A stretch of DNA of 64,000 bases from Nocardia arthritidis NBRC 100137 (GCF_001612765.1 NZ_BDBB01000021.1:1-64000), one strand, 5' to 3'. Shown: positions 17,781 to 26,256, counted from the stretch's first letter. Numbers and translations: made by a program. Notes: generated by a model from the sequence alone, not told the origin.

Positions 17781-17972
17781 CTCGATCCTCCAGCAGCTGA
17801 GCCAGCCGTTGGTGTCTGCTTCAAACTCCGCAATCGCCCCGCAAATTACTCCAGAAAGAACACCGGGCGACGACCTCCCCGTTTCTGCGCGAATTTATCA
17901 ACGCGCAACTTCTGGAGCGCAGCAAAGCAGCGTAGGATTCAACTAGGTCGGGACTGTATCTGGAGCCCTATC

Positions 17973-18332
17973 ATGTTCGAGAGAAAGAATTCACACACGA
18001 AGTTCGCCCGGTTGGCGGCCGCCACCGGTATAGCCGCTGTTGCTGCGATTCCGGTCGTCGCAGCTGCGGCGCAAGCGCCCAGCGCCCGCGCAACGACGCC
18101 CACCTCTGCAACCCAACTCGTCGACAGCCCCGGCTGGGGTAACGGTGGCGGTTGGGGTCACGGCGGTGGCTGGGGTCACGGCGGTGGCTGGGGTCACGGC
18201 GGTGGCTGGGGTCACGGCGGTGGCTGGGGTCACGGCGGTGGCTGGGGTAACGGCCCAGGCTGGGGGAATCCCGGCTGGTGGAATTGGAATTGGTTCAACC
18301 CACCCGGATGGGGTGGCTGGGGCAGCTTCTAG
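17973..18332 (+). CDS. Secreted glycine/tryptophan/histidine-rich repeat protein
   Basis: A 119-residue exported protein. ATG 17973 follows GGAG. A signal peptide is clear (KFARLAAATGIAAVAAIPVV, then AAAAQAPSARA). The mature part is a run of six-residue units: GWGNGG, five GWGHGG, GWGNGP, GWGNP. It ends in a Trp/Asn/Pro-rich tail (WWNWNW, PPGWGGWGSF). The five central units are nearly identical 18-bp DNA repeats, so copy number may vary. Function is unknown; His/Trp/Gly repeats suggest metal binding or a cell-surface structural role, but that is inference. The gene is monocistronic. Confidence 0.8.
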   Translation: MFERKNSHTKFARLAAATGIAAVAAIPVVAAAAQAPSARATTPTSATQLVDSPGWGNGGGWGHGGGWGHGGGWGHGGGWGHGGGWGHGGGWGNGPGWGNPGWWNWNWFNPPGWGGWGSF

Positions 18333-18437
18333 CGCCGGTGACCGAGCCCGGACACGCACAGCGTGCCGGGCTCGGTCGCATCAAGTGCCGCTCATGTGAA
18401 GTCAGTTTCGACCAATCGGGCTGGAGCCGGTGACGAG

Positions 18438-19652
18438 ATGAAGATTGTGTGTGTCGGTGGCGGGCCGGCCGGGTTGTACTTCGCCATTTCGATGAAGCGG
18501 CGCGACCCGGCGCATGACATCACGGTGATCGACCGCGATCCCGTCGGATCCACCTATGGCTGGGGCGTCGTGTACTGGGACGACCTGCTCGACATTCTGT
18601 ATCGGAACGACCCCGACAGCGCCCGGGGGGTGCGCGCCGGCTCGGTTCTATGGCGTGAACAGGCAATCCATGTGCGCGACGACCAGACCGCGCACTTCGG
18701 GGGCTACGGGTTCAGCATGGGGCGCGCGGCATTGCTGGACGTACTTTCCCGCCGGGCGAGTGACTTGGGCGTCGATGTCCAGCACGGGCAAGAGGTCCAC
18801 GATCTGTCCGGCTTCGTCGACGCTGATCTCATCGTCGCCGCCGACGGCGCGAACAGCCGGGTGCGGCAGCTGGGCGATCCTCGTTTCGGCACGTCCGTCA
18901 CACTCGGCGAGAATCGATATATCTGGCTCGGTACGGACAAGGTTTTCACCCGCTTCACCTTCGCCTTCGAGCACACCTCAGCCGGTTGGATCTGGTTCCA
19001 TGCCTACCCGTCGGTTGCCGGAAAAATCAGCACTTGCATCATCGAGTGCCAACCACAGACTTGGCATGGACTGGGATTCGATTCCCTGGACAACTCGGCG
19101 AACTTGCGTGTTCTCGAGAACATATTCACGCGCCTACTCGACGGTCACTCGTTGATCAGCAAGACGCGAGGCGAGTTCGCCAGGTGGAGCCGCTTTCCCG
19201 AGATAACCAACAAGACCTGGTATCACGACAACGTGGTGCTACTCGGCGATGCAGCGCACACGACGCATTTCACCATCGGCTCGGGCACCCGGTTGGCAAT
19301 CGTCGACGCCGTCGTGCTCGCACAGAGCCTGTACGAACATGCCGAGGTCGCCGACGCGCTGGAGAACTACGAGGCGCAGCGGCGCGCTGCGCTGCGCCCG
19401 ATACAGGCCGCCGCCCGTACCAGCATGATCTGGTTCGAACACGCCGACCGATATCTCGACCGCAGCGCCGTGCAGTTCGCCTATGCGATGGCGGCTCGGC
19501 ACGGGCCACAAATGCCGTGGCGATACCAGCGACACCTGCTCACCCAGATACCCGTGGTGCGCAAGATCCGGCGTGGCATCGACTCCGGACAGCGGTGGTG
19601 GCGGGCTGCCCGCCGGGGGGAACTCGCGATGTACCAGGCGCGTCGGTCATGA
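18438..19652 (+). CDS. FAD-dependent monooxygenase (salicylyl-CoA 5-hydroxylase-like)
   Basis: A 404-residue flavoprotein. The FAD dinucleotide motif VGGGPAGLYFAISMKRR is at the N-terminus, the DG motif is ADGANSRVRQ, and the second FAD motif is LLGDAAHTTHFTIGSGTRLA. The layout resembles salicylyl-CoA 5-hydroxylase and the monooxygenase part of 2-aminobenzoyl-CoA enzymes: single component, soluble, NAD(P)H dependent. ATG 18438 gives the canonical MKIVCVGGG start; the upstream frame is not protein-like. The next gene, an HbpS/GlcG-like protein, lies 128 bp downstream and may be cotranscribed. No CoA ligase was seen nearby. Confidence 0.88.
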   Translation: MKIVCVGGGPAGLYFAISMKRRDPAHDITVIDRDPVGSTYGWGVVYWDDLLDILYRNDPDSARGVRAGSVLWREQAIHVRDDQTAHFGGYGFSMGRAALLDVLSRRASDLGVDVQHGQEVHDLSGFVDADLIVAADGANSRVRQLGDPRFGTSVTLGENRYIWLGTDKVFTRFTFAFEHTSAGWIWFHAYPSVAGKISTCIIECQPQTWHGLGFDSLDNSANLRVLENIFTRLLDGHSLISKTRGEFARWSRFPEITNKTWYHDNVVLLGDAAHTTHFTIGSGTRLAIVDAVVLAQSLYEHAEVADALENYEAQRRAALRPIQAAARTSMIWFEHADRYLDRSAVQFAYAMAARHGPQMPWRYQRHLLTQIPVVRKIRRGIDSGQRWWRAARRGELAMYQARRS

Positions 19653-19780
19653 CGGCACTCCGGCAGGTTTCGTCACGGTGATCTCACTCGGGCGGCTGCT
19701 CGGGAGGGTTGCGGCCAGGGGCGCCGCTCAGGTCTCGGAGGCATTCCTTGTGTACGGGTTCGTACGGCATTCTGGACACC

Positions 19781-20179
19781 ATGACGATCTCGCTCGAGCG
19801 GGCCGATTCCGTGGTTGCCGCCGCCCGCCGCGCTGCGGCCGAGCACCGGGAAACCGTCACGATCGCAGTGGTCGATGCCGCCGGCAAGCTGATCGCATTC
19901 GCACGGATGCCCGGCGCCTCGCTGCCTACCATCGACTCCGCCCAACACAAAGCTGCCGCCGCGATCGCGCTCGGCTTCGACACTATTCAGATGGCCCCAC
20001 TCAACGACCCGGGTCATCTGTTGCCCGGGGCCGTGTCCTCTGACGATCCGTTCGTGCCACACGGTGGTGGGGTGCTCATACGCGCGGGCGTAGTCGCTAT
20101 CGGCGCCCTCGGGGTATCCGGCGCGACAACCCCGATCGTCGATCACAAGATCGCGTCGGCGGCCGTCCTTTCGGACTGA
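19781..20179 (+). CDS. HbpS/GlcG-like heme-binding family protein
   Basis: A 132-residue protein of the GlcG/HbpS fold. Typical segments are DSVVAAARRAAAEH, TIAVVDAAGKLIAFARMPGA, SAQHKAAAAIALG and VVAIGALGVSGATTPIVDHK. Family members bind heme or small aromatic ligands, or occur as accessory proteins in catabolic clusters. No signal peptide is present, so it is cytosolic here. ATG 19781 gives the normal family N-terminus. Its stop overlaps the ATG of a decayed luciferase-like gene (TGATG), suggesting a former operon. Confidence 0.85.
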   Translation: MTISLERADSVVAAARRAAAEHRETVTIAVVDAAGKLIAFARMPGASLPTIDSAQHKAAAAIALGFDTIQMAPLNDPGHLLPGAVSSDDPFVPHGGGVLIRAGVVAIGALGVSGATTPIVDHKIASAAVLSD

Positions 20180-20433
20180 TGAATGGGGAACGTCGTCGGG
20201 AACACGGTCAGCGCGAAGAGTCGGAAAAAGACGAGCTGACCGGTGTGTTCGTCGGGGCAATTTCGACTGTGCTGCCGCAGCTGCAGGCGCTGGTCGATGA
20301 CACCGGCGCCGACGAACTATTGGTCAAGACCGATCTGTACAGCCCGAGCGAACGATGCAGATCTTACGAGCTGCTGATGAACAACGAGGCATACCCGCTT
20401 ACAGCGGTCAGATCATCACCAACGTCTCCTTGA
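20179..20433 (+). pseudogene. Luciferase-like (LLM) monooxygenase, C-terminal remnant
   Basis: An 84-codon frame whose middle reads ELTGVFVGAISTVLPQLQAL, VDDTGADELLVKTDLYSPSE and RCRSYELL. This is the conserved C-terminal tail of LLM-class flavin-dependent oxidoreductases (a VGxPxTV stretch, then GADELxxxT and R-SYELL). The TIM-barrel core is missing, and the flanks do not continue the similarity. It starts on the HbpS-like stop codon. Probably a deletion remnant. Confidence 0.55.
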
Positions 20434-20505
20434 CACATCCGGTTCCACTCGAGTCCGAAGGCCAGGGGCTGATCGCTGTCCAGCACTGTGGTCGAAGATG
20501 GAGCC

Positions 20506-21066
20506 ATGGCAGAGGAAGCGAGCGAGATTGCTCTGAGCGTGCAGGATCTTCGTGAGGTCACCGCGTTCGCCGCCAACTGTGCGCAGGTGGCAGTCGAGAT
20601 ATTCGAGGCGGATCAGCCGGGCGACTCGCGGCCTCGTGACGCGATCGACGCTGCGTGGGAGTTCGCTCGGGGTGGTAAGCGAGGAAAACTGCTGCGCGAC
20701 ACGGCTTGGGCGGCGCTGAAGGCATCCAAGGACGCGGATACCGCGGCTGCGCGGGAGGCGGCCCAGGCGGCGATGTCCGCGGCTGGCGCGGCGTACTTGC
20801 ATCCGTTGGCCAAGGCCACCCAGGTCAAGCACATTCTCGGGGCAGGCGCTCACGCGGCGAGAGCGGCCGAGCTTGTCGCCGGTGACGATCGGAGCGTAGG
20901 CGCCCAACACGTCGAGCAAGCAGCACATCGTGCGACGCCAGCCGTGGTTGACGTGCTCAAACGCTTTCCGGCGGCCCCGGGTGGCGGTGGACGGGTCGGT
21001 GAGTTGATCCGCATGCTGGACGCCGCCCTTCGGCACGATGACCCCGAGGCCGAACCGGGCGAGTAG
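20506..21066 (+). CDS. Putative immunity protein (Imm-5-like)
   Basis: A 186-residue helical protein. ATG 20506 follows GGAG. The segments VTAFAANCAQVAVEIFEADQ, DSRPRDAIDAAWEFARGGK and AAYLHPLAKATQVKHILGAG resemble the Imm-5 type of polymorphic-toxin immunity protein, in which a helical bundle begins with a conserved FA-x-C segment and DxRPRxAI. No toxin gene is adjacent, so it may be an orphan immunity gene. Some homologues are annotated as exonuclease SbcC-like, with no good basis. The assignment is moderate. Confidence 0.55.
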   Translation: MAEEASEIALSVQDLREVTAFAANCAQVAVEIFEADQPGDSRPRDAIDAAWEFARGGKRGKLLRDTAWAALKASKDADTAAAREAAQAAMSAAGAAYLHPLAKATQVKHILGAGAHAARAAELVAGDDRSVGAQHVEQAAHRATPAVVDVLKRFPAAPGGGGRVGELIRMLDAALRHDDPEAEPGE

Positions 21067-21073
21067 TTGCGGC

Positions 21074-21317
21074 GCCGGTCCGCCATCGGCAGACAGCCGA
21101 TTTCCGCACCGACGGCTGGTGGTTCTCAGGTCACCGGCCTCGTTTCCTCGACCCGAACCACGCCGGCCGGATGGTGATCGTCGAGGAGTGGACCAGCGCG
21201 CAGGCACTCGCCGAACACTTCACGACCGCGCACTCCCGACACGTGAAGCAGGTGCTCGAATTCGTGCTCGCCGAGCCGATGATCATCCGCAAACTGGTCG
21301 CCGCCTCCACCGGGTGA
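21074..21317 (+). pseudogene. Antibiotic-biosynthesis-monooxygenase (ABM) domain remnant
   Basis: The frame reads FLDPNHAGRMVIVEEWTSAQ, ALAEHFTTAHSRHVKQVLE and FVLAEPMIIRKLVAAS before a stop at 21315-21317. This is the second half of an ABM-type small ferredoxin-like monooxygenase (EEW ... LAEHFxTxHxR). The N-terminal beta strand and a normal start are missing, and the preceding gene ends only a few bases upstream. It is probably a truncated gene. The following 230 bp hold nothing recognised. Confidence 0.5.
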
Positions 21318-21550
21318 ACGTCGAGAGCCCCGCGCCGGAACCCCGACCGACAATTGCCATGTCACGGGTCGGGGTTGCGGACCGGGGCGAGACAACGGAT
21401 TCGGAGTGGCCCGCAGGTCGGGAGCGATTCGCCGTCACAGGGCGGAGCCGAGGTTGCGGATATCTGACCTGGTGCGCCGCGGAACTCGGATTATGTTGCG
21501 AGACAGATGATTTGGCGTCCTACCTGAAGTCGTGGTGTTCGGAGGCCCTA

Positions 21551-22204
21551 GTGTGCTTGCTTGTGATCGAACCCTCCTCGCACCTTCGCGCGACGGCAGA
21601 TGCCTACGATGCCGTCGCCGTCCGCTATGCCGAACTCCCCCGCGACGATCTCGAGGCCATCGCCCTGGATCGCGCGGTGCTCGCCGCGTTCGCCGAGCTC
21701 GCGCGGAGCACTGATCCCGGACTCGTCGCCGAACTCGGGTGCGGCCCCGGACCTGTGACCGCGCACCTGCGAGACCTGGGACTGGACGTCTTCGGCGTCG
21801 ACCTGTCACCGGTGATGATCGAGCTCGCCCGCGAGACCTACCCGCAGTTGCGGTTCGAGGTCGGTTCCATGGACGCCTTGGACCTGGGTGACGGCGAACT
21901 GCGCGGCATCGTGTCCTGGTACTCGGTCATCCACGCCCCGCCGCAGGTCATCCCCTCGTACTTCGCCGAGTTCCATCGGGTGCTCGCCGCTGGTGGACAT
22001 CTATTGCTCGCGTTCTTCGAATCGGAGAGCGAGCCGGTGACGGTGTTCGACCACAAAGTGACGGCAGCCTACCGGTGGCCGATCGACGACCTCGCAAGGC
22101 TGGCCCGCGCCGCCGGATTCGTCGAAATCGGCCGGATGCTGCGTGAACCGTGCGAGAACGAGCGGTTCCGCCGGGGCCATCTGCTGATGCGCCGAGGCGG
22201 GTAA
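21551..22204 (+). CDS. SAM-dependent methyltransferase, class I
   Basis: A 217-residue Rossmann-fold methyltransferase. The SAM-binding motif I is VAELGCGPGPVTAHLRDLG, with the acidic DLSPVM loop and a later GSMDALDLG segment. GTG 21551 is preceded by GGAGG at 5 bp, which decides the start; the frame is open further upstream but has no SD. The methyl acceptor is unknown. The gene is monocistronic and ends 206 bp before the convergent DUF6011-like gene. Confidence 0.9.
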   Translation: MCLLVIEPSSHLRATADAYDAVAVRYAELPRDDLEAIALDRAVLAAFAELARSTDPGLVAELGCGPGPVTAHLRDLGLDVFGVDLSPVMIELARETYPQLRFEVGSMDALDLGDGELRGIVSWYSVIHAPPQVIPSYFAEFHRVLAAGGHLLLAFFESESEPVTVFDHKVTAAYRWPIDDLARLARAAGFVEIGRMLREPCENERFRRGHLLMRRGG

Positions 22205-22409
22205 CCCGTCTGGAACACCGGTGCGAGCCGGTGGCCGATACAGCGGCTGCGATCGGCTCGACCGCTCCACCGTCGGAACGGCGACGGCGCACTGCGCTTC
22301 AGCGAGACCTTCTCCGATGCCACCCCTATCGCGGCCGCCATCATGCGCACCTGACCGGGGACCGATCAGCTGAGCCCGCCGAGGTTGCCGACTGGCGACC
22401 GCGTCGCAC

Positions 22410-22631
22410 TCACGCCGCGACGTCGAACAACGTCAGTTCTTTCGGATTCCACTCTTTCGGATTCCACTCTTTCGGATTCCACGCGGACTCGGCGCGCAGT
22501 TCGGCACGCTCCCGGGCGGCGCAGGTCGGTCCGATTCCCTGGGCGACCGATTGCGGTGACAGGAGCCAACCGTGACAGCGACGGCAATGGGCGACCAGTC
22601 TCACCGTGGGGCGGTCATCAATGGTGGCCAC
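22410..22631 (-). CDS. DUF6011-like small zinc-ribbon protein with WNPKE repeats
   Basis: A 73-residue protein. GTG 22631 follows AGGAGAACG. A putative metal site is HCRRCHGWLLSPQS ... GIGPTC (Cys16, Cys19, Cys37, with nearby His), the pattern of DUF6011-type small actinobacterial proteins. The C-terminal part carries three copies of WNPKE encoded by an exact 15-bp tandem repeat, followed by LTLFDVAA. Function is unknown. The repeat probably arose by slippage and could vary between strains. Confidence 0.7.
   Translation of the reverse strand: MATIDDRPTVRLVAHCRRCHGWLLSPQSVAQGIGPTCAARERAELRAESAWNPKEWNPKEWNPKELTLFDVAA
22439..22483. repeat. 15-bp tandem repeat, three copies, inside a coding region
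   Basis: CTTTCGGATTCCACT occurs at 22439-22453 and 22454-22468, and with a last-base change at 22469-22483. It keeps the minus-strand reading frame and encodes WNPKE three times. Confidence 0.9.
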
Positions 22632-22707
22632 TTCGTTCTCCTCTGGCCAGGCGACTACGTCGTCAGTCTGGCACGAGGCACCGACATGAACTCCGAATTC
22701 TCATCGG

Positions 22708-23349
22708 CTAGTGGGTGTTCAGCCGCGGGACGCCCTCGCCCGTGAGGTGTTCCTGCCCGGCGCGGCGACCGGTGACCAGCAGGAGCAGTGCGGCGGCCGG
22801 GCCTTCGACGAGAGGTCCGGAACCGGCGGCCCATCCGGCGTCGGTGGCGACGAGGTGATATCGCGACAGCTCGCGGGCTCGGAATCCATTCGTGGCCCAG
22901 GCTCTTTCTAGAGCCGATCGCGTCGCATCGACGGGCATCTGCCGGGTGATGCCGAGGGGCACCGCGATGTCCTGGCCGTGTACCAGCAGGTCCATCAGCC
23001 GATCGGCGGCAGTGGTGCCGATCGGCGTCGAGCGCAGAGTGATTCCCTCGCGCAGCGCGGCGAGCAGCTGTGCCGGAGTGGTGCGGTCGGCGAGACGGAT
23101 CGCGGTCTCCCGGATGGCGCGGTCGAAGTCGCCACGGGCGCGCAGCACGTTGACCAGGATCCAGCCGAGGCCGGGGTTCGCGGAGAGCACGATGTGGGCG
23201 ACGACATCACGAACCCGCCAGCCCTCGCACAGGGAACTGCGGTTCCAGTCGGACTCCGACAGAGTCTCCAGCAGTTCGATCAAACTCGCCCGTTCAGCGA
23301 CGACCGCTCGCCACAGCTGGTCGGTCGTCATCGTCGCGCTACCGGTCAT
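22708..23349 (-). CDS. Mycothiol-dependent maleylpyruvate isomerase family protein (DinB-like)
   Basis: A 213-residue helical-bundle protein. The N-terminal MDMPI/DinB fold reads LWRAVVAERASLIELLETLS, SDWNRSSLCEGWRVRDVVAH, with the characteristic CEGWRVRDVVAHI and a later DLLVHGQDI metal histidine. Family members use mycothiol, the actinobacterial thiol, in isomerisation or detoxification. ATG 23349 follows AGAAGGAG. It is divergent from a MerR gene over a short promoter with a MerR-type palindrome, so it is the probable MerR target. The exact substrate is unknown. Confidence 0.88.
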   Translation of the reverse strand: MTGSATMTTDQLWRAVVAERASLIELLETLSESDWNRSSLCEGWRVRDVVAHIVLSANPGLGWILVNVLRARGDFDRAIRETAIRLADRTTPAQLLAALREGITLRSTPIGTTAADRLMDLLVHGQDIAVPLGITRQMPVDATRSALERAWATNGFRARELSRYHLVATDAGWAAGSGPLVEGPAAALLLLVTGRRAGQEHLTGEGVPRLNTH

Positions 23350-23388
23350 CAGCGTGCTCCTTCTCCGCAGGGGTGTTCCAGTACGGTA

Positions 23389-23413
23389 GGAACTCCACCC
23401 GGGTGGAGGTTCC
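23389..23413. promoter_or_regulatory. MerR-type palindromic operator
   Basis: GGAAC-T-CCACCC / GGGTGG-A-GGTTCC is an almost perfect 25-bp palindrome, located 7 bp before the merR-like start and 39 bp before the divergent isomerase start. This fits the MerR mode of binding inside an elongated promoter spacer. Confidence 0.75.
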
Positions 23414-23420
23414 AGCAATT

Positions 23421-24347
23421 GTGACCGACGACACACGACATACCGGCTCGGTGAGCATCGGGGAGTTGTCGCGGCTGACCGCCGTGCCGGTCCGCACCAT
23501 CCGCTTCTACTGCGATCACGGGATCTTGGATTCGCACCGCACCACCGGGGGGCACCGGATCTTCGATCCCGGCACCGCGGTCGATCGACTGCTGCTGGTG
23601 CGCAGGCTGCGTGCGCTCGGCGTCTCTTTGACCGCGATAGCAGACGTCCTCGCAGGCACCGTCTCCCTCGCCGACGCGGTCGCCGCCGAACGTCGTGCGC
23701 TGGACACCGAACTGACCGCGTTGGCATGGCGGCGTGCCTCGTTGCGGGCTGTCGAAGACGCCGCGTCAACTCAACGGGCCGCTCGCTTGGAAGTGCTGGC
23801 CGCAGTCCAGGACCGCCACCGCACACACGACGCGATTGTGGCGTTCTGGCGACGCGTGCTCACACCCATTCCACCGGGCCTGCTCGACGAGTTCGTCACG
23901 ATGAACGTGCCCGACCTACCGGACGACCCACCTGCCCATCACATCGCCGCTTACGCCGAACTGTTCTCTCTCACTGCGGATCCCGCGCTCCAGGCCGCTA
24001 TGTCACGCCAGTTCTGGCGATCGAACCGGACCGCCATCCGCCACCGGAGTGAACTCCTCACCGGGGTCGCTGAGGCATGCCAGGCCGCCGGTCACCGGCT
24101 GCTCACCCACCAGCCGCCTCGGCCCGGCCCCGAGCTCGACCAGTTCGTCGACGCCCACGCCGCCGCCCGCGGCACCCGCGACACGCCACAGTTCCGCCAC
24201 GAACTGCTCAGCGGCGCAACCGACGCCGATCACCGCATCCACCGCTACTGGCACCTCACCGACCGAATCACCCGCACCCCCACCGTCGGCGCCGCGCATC
24301 ATTGGCTCTACCTCGCACTCACCCGATCCGTCGACGCACCCGGCTGA
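23421..24347 (+). CDS. MerR family transcriptional regulator
   Basis: A 308-residue regulator. The MerR DNA-binding domain is at the N-terminus: SIGELSRLTAVPVRTIRFYC, DHGILDSHRTTGGHRIFDPG. A dimerisation helix and a long C-terminal effector domain of about 200 residues follow. I placed the start at GTG 23421, directly after the palindrome; the GGAGG within the operator could serve as SD. The C-terminal domain has no recognised ligand family. Divergent orientation from the mycothiol-dependent isomerase suggests it senses a toxic electrophile or drug and activates that gene. Confidence 0.88.
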   Translation: MTDDTRHTGSVSIGELSRLTAVPVRTIRFYCDHGILDSHRTTGGHRIFDPGTAVDRLLLVRRLRALGVSLTAIADVLAGTVSLADAVAAERRALDTELTALAWRRASLRAVEDAASTQRAARLEVLAAVQDRHRTHDAIVAFWRRVLTPIPPGLLDEFVTMNVPDLPDDPPAHHIAAYAELFSLTADPALQAAMSRQFWRSNRTAIRHRSELLTGVAEACQAAGHRLLTHQPPRPGPELDQFVDAHAAARGTRDTPQFRHELLSGATDADHRIHRYWHLTDRITRTPTVGAAHHWLYLALTRSVDAPG

Positions 24348-24594
24348 CCGCGCGGCGCCGGGAGCACCTCGACGTCCGCGCCTCGACTCGACGCGGCCTG
24401 CCGATGTGCGCATCCCGGTGGAACCTCGGGGACCTGGAGAGCTGAGACGCGGCAGGCAGTGACGACCGCCGGACGCGGACGACACTCAGGAGGCCGCGGG
24501 ATGGTGTCGCCCGGTCCTCCGTCTGCGCAGCTCCGGCCGCATAGCTGCCGATTGACCACAGCCGCATGAGATCCCGCACACGTCCTGAGGAAAG

Positions 24595-25020
24595 ATGATG
24601 ACCATGACCGCATCTCGACTGTTTCGTTCGTTGGTGGGTGCCGTGCCCGCGGTGCTCGCCGTCGTCAGCTTCACCGCGGCCGGAGGGGCCGCGACCGCCC
24701 AAGCCGCGCCCGGCATTCCTTCGGTCCCCGGTGTCGTGCAGCGCCTGCAGATCGCCCCTGGCCAGAACCACATCGAGGCCAGCGGCAACGTCGCCCAGGG
24801 CAAGGCCGACAGCTACTCCATCGCCACGGCGCCGGGGCAGCGCCTGAGCTTCGACGTCACCGGCAATGCCCGCGTCTCGGTGGCCCCGCTGATCGGGCCG
24901 CAGGTCGCCAACGAGGTCCCGCATGCCGATCTCGTCGCCGACGGCAACGACTACCAGGTCGTCGTCTCCTCCGCCGACGGCGGGCCGGCCGGCTACACCC
25001 TGACGATCACCGCCGTCTGA
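24595..25020 (+). CDS. Secreted protein with PPC-like beta domain
   Basis: A 141-residue exported protein. GAGGAAAG precedes adjacent ATGs at 24595 and 24598. A clear signal peptide covers about residues 1-38 (SLVGAVPAVLAVVSFTAAGG ... TAQAA). The mature part is a small beta-sandwich resembling the bacterial pre-peptidase C-terminal (PPC) domain: IEASGNVAQGKADSYSIATA, GQRLSFDVTGNARVSV, DYQVVVSSADGGPAGYTLTI. PPC domains usually ride on secreted hydrolases; here it stands alone. Function unknown; likely periplasmic or cell-wall. Monocistronic. Confidence 0.75.
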   Translation: MMTMTASRLFRSLVGAVPAVLAVVSFTAAGGAATAQAAPGIPSVPGVVQRLQIAPGQNHIEASGNVAQGKADSYSIATAPGQRLSFDVTGNARVSVAPLIGPQVANEVPHADLVADGNDYQVVVSSADGGPAGYTLTITAV

Positions 25021-25186
25021 CGCTCACCCTGCTGCCTGCCGGCCTGAGGTGTTCGCATCACGAACCTTCAGGTCGGCGGAAAGCGTACCCACCGGCTCCG
25101 ACGGGCGCCTGCGACGACGCAGTGCCGTTGCGCACACGTGGGTGAACCGCGGCGTGCGACCCCTGGCGGCGAACTATGGTGAGGCG

Positions 25187-26143
25187 GTGCTGCTAGAACC
25201 AGGTGACCAGTTCGCGGGATTCGTCGTGCGGGGCCCGCTCGGACACGGGGGCAGCAGCGCGGTGTACCTGGCCGAGGATCCGGAATGGTCGCGGCCGGTG
25301 TCGCTGAAGATTCTGGGGCCCGAAGACAGCCGGTCGCCCGAGGCGCGCGCTCGGTTCGTGCACGAGTTCGACATCTTGTCGGCGCTGCGGCACCCCGACA
25401 TCGTGCGGATGTACACGCACGGTGAAACCGACGGCAGGCTGTGGTCGGCGCACGAGTACGTGGCAGGCGCGACGGGCTCGACGCTGGTGCCGCATCGGCA
25501 CCCGGATCTGCGGCAGGTGCTCCACGTGCTGCGGCATGTCGCGGCCGGACTCGACTTCGCCCACGCCAACGGGGTGGTCCATCTCGACGTGAAGCCGGCG
25601 AATGTGCTGGTCGGGACGGACGAGCCCGCGACGGTCAAGATCTCGGACTTCGATTCGGCCCGATGGCTGCACCGGCCCGAACCGCCTTTGGCCTCCAATG
25701 GTTTCGTCGTCGTGTCGGTGCCCTACGCCGCGCCGGAGCTGCTACGAGCGGACACCGTGTTCCCGGCGACGGACCAGTACGCACTGGCCTGTTCGGCCGT
25801 CGAACTGCTCACCGGTCACACACCGTTCGCTCGCGCGAACCTCATGGCCACCGCCGAGGCCCAGGCGCACGAGCCGCCTCCCCCGCTCTCCGCGCGCCAC
25901 CGCTGGATCCCGCCCGAAGTCGACGCGATCCTGCACCGGTCGCTCGCCAAGGACCCCGGTGACCGCTACGACTCGTGCGGCGAGCCCATCCGCCTGCTCA
26001 CCGAGGCACTCCGCGACATCGATCCCCGGCCCCTCGCTCCCATACTGAACCGCTTGAAAGTGACGTTCACACGATCGCAGCTGAGGAATGTCACCGTCGG
26101 ACGGATCGGTGGCAAAGCGTTCAGCAATCGCCTCATGCACTGA
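25187..26143 (+). CDS. Serine/threonine protein kinase with atypical DFD motif
   Basis: A 318-residue Hanks-type kinase. GTG 25187 (VLLEPGDQF) follows GGTGAGG. The glycine-rich loop is GPLGHGGSSAVY, the catalytic Lys is Lys41 (SLKIL), the helix-C Glu is near residue 60, the catalytic loop is HLDVKPANVL (Asp134), and APE is at 182-184. The magnesium motif is DFD (Asp154-Phe-Asp156) instead of DFG. No transmembrane segment or extracellular sensor domain follows; the C-terminus is only about 40 residues beyond the kinase. It is therefore a soluble kinase of unknown partner, and activity is likely since all key acidic and lysine residues remain. Confidence 0.88.
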   Translation: MLLEPGDQFAGFVVRGPLGHGGSSAVYLAEDPEWSRPVSLKILGPEDSRSPEARARFVHEFDILSALRHPDIVRMYTHGETDGRLWSAHEYVAGATGSTLVPHRHPDLRQVLHVLRHVAAGLDFAHANGVVHLDVKPANVLVGTDEPATVKISDFDSARWLHRPEPPLASNGFVVVSVPYAAPELLRADTVFPATDQYALACSAVELLTGHTPFARANLMATAEAQAHEPPPPLSARHRWIPPEVDAILHRSLAKDPGDRYDSCGEPIRLLTEALRDIDPRPLAPILNRLKVTFTRSQLRNVTVGRIGGKAFSNRLMH

Positions 26144-26256
26144 GGAAGGTAGTGCCATTCGCAACCATCCGCTCGACCCGTAGCCTCGCCCCCATGTAGT
26201 GCGCTGGTTTTGCCGGTTCCCTTGCGAGCAGCCGGTGCGGCGGTCACGCTGAAAGT

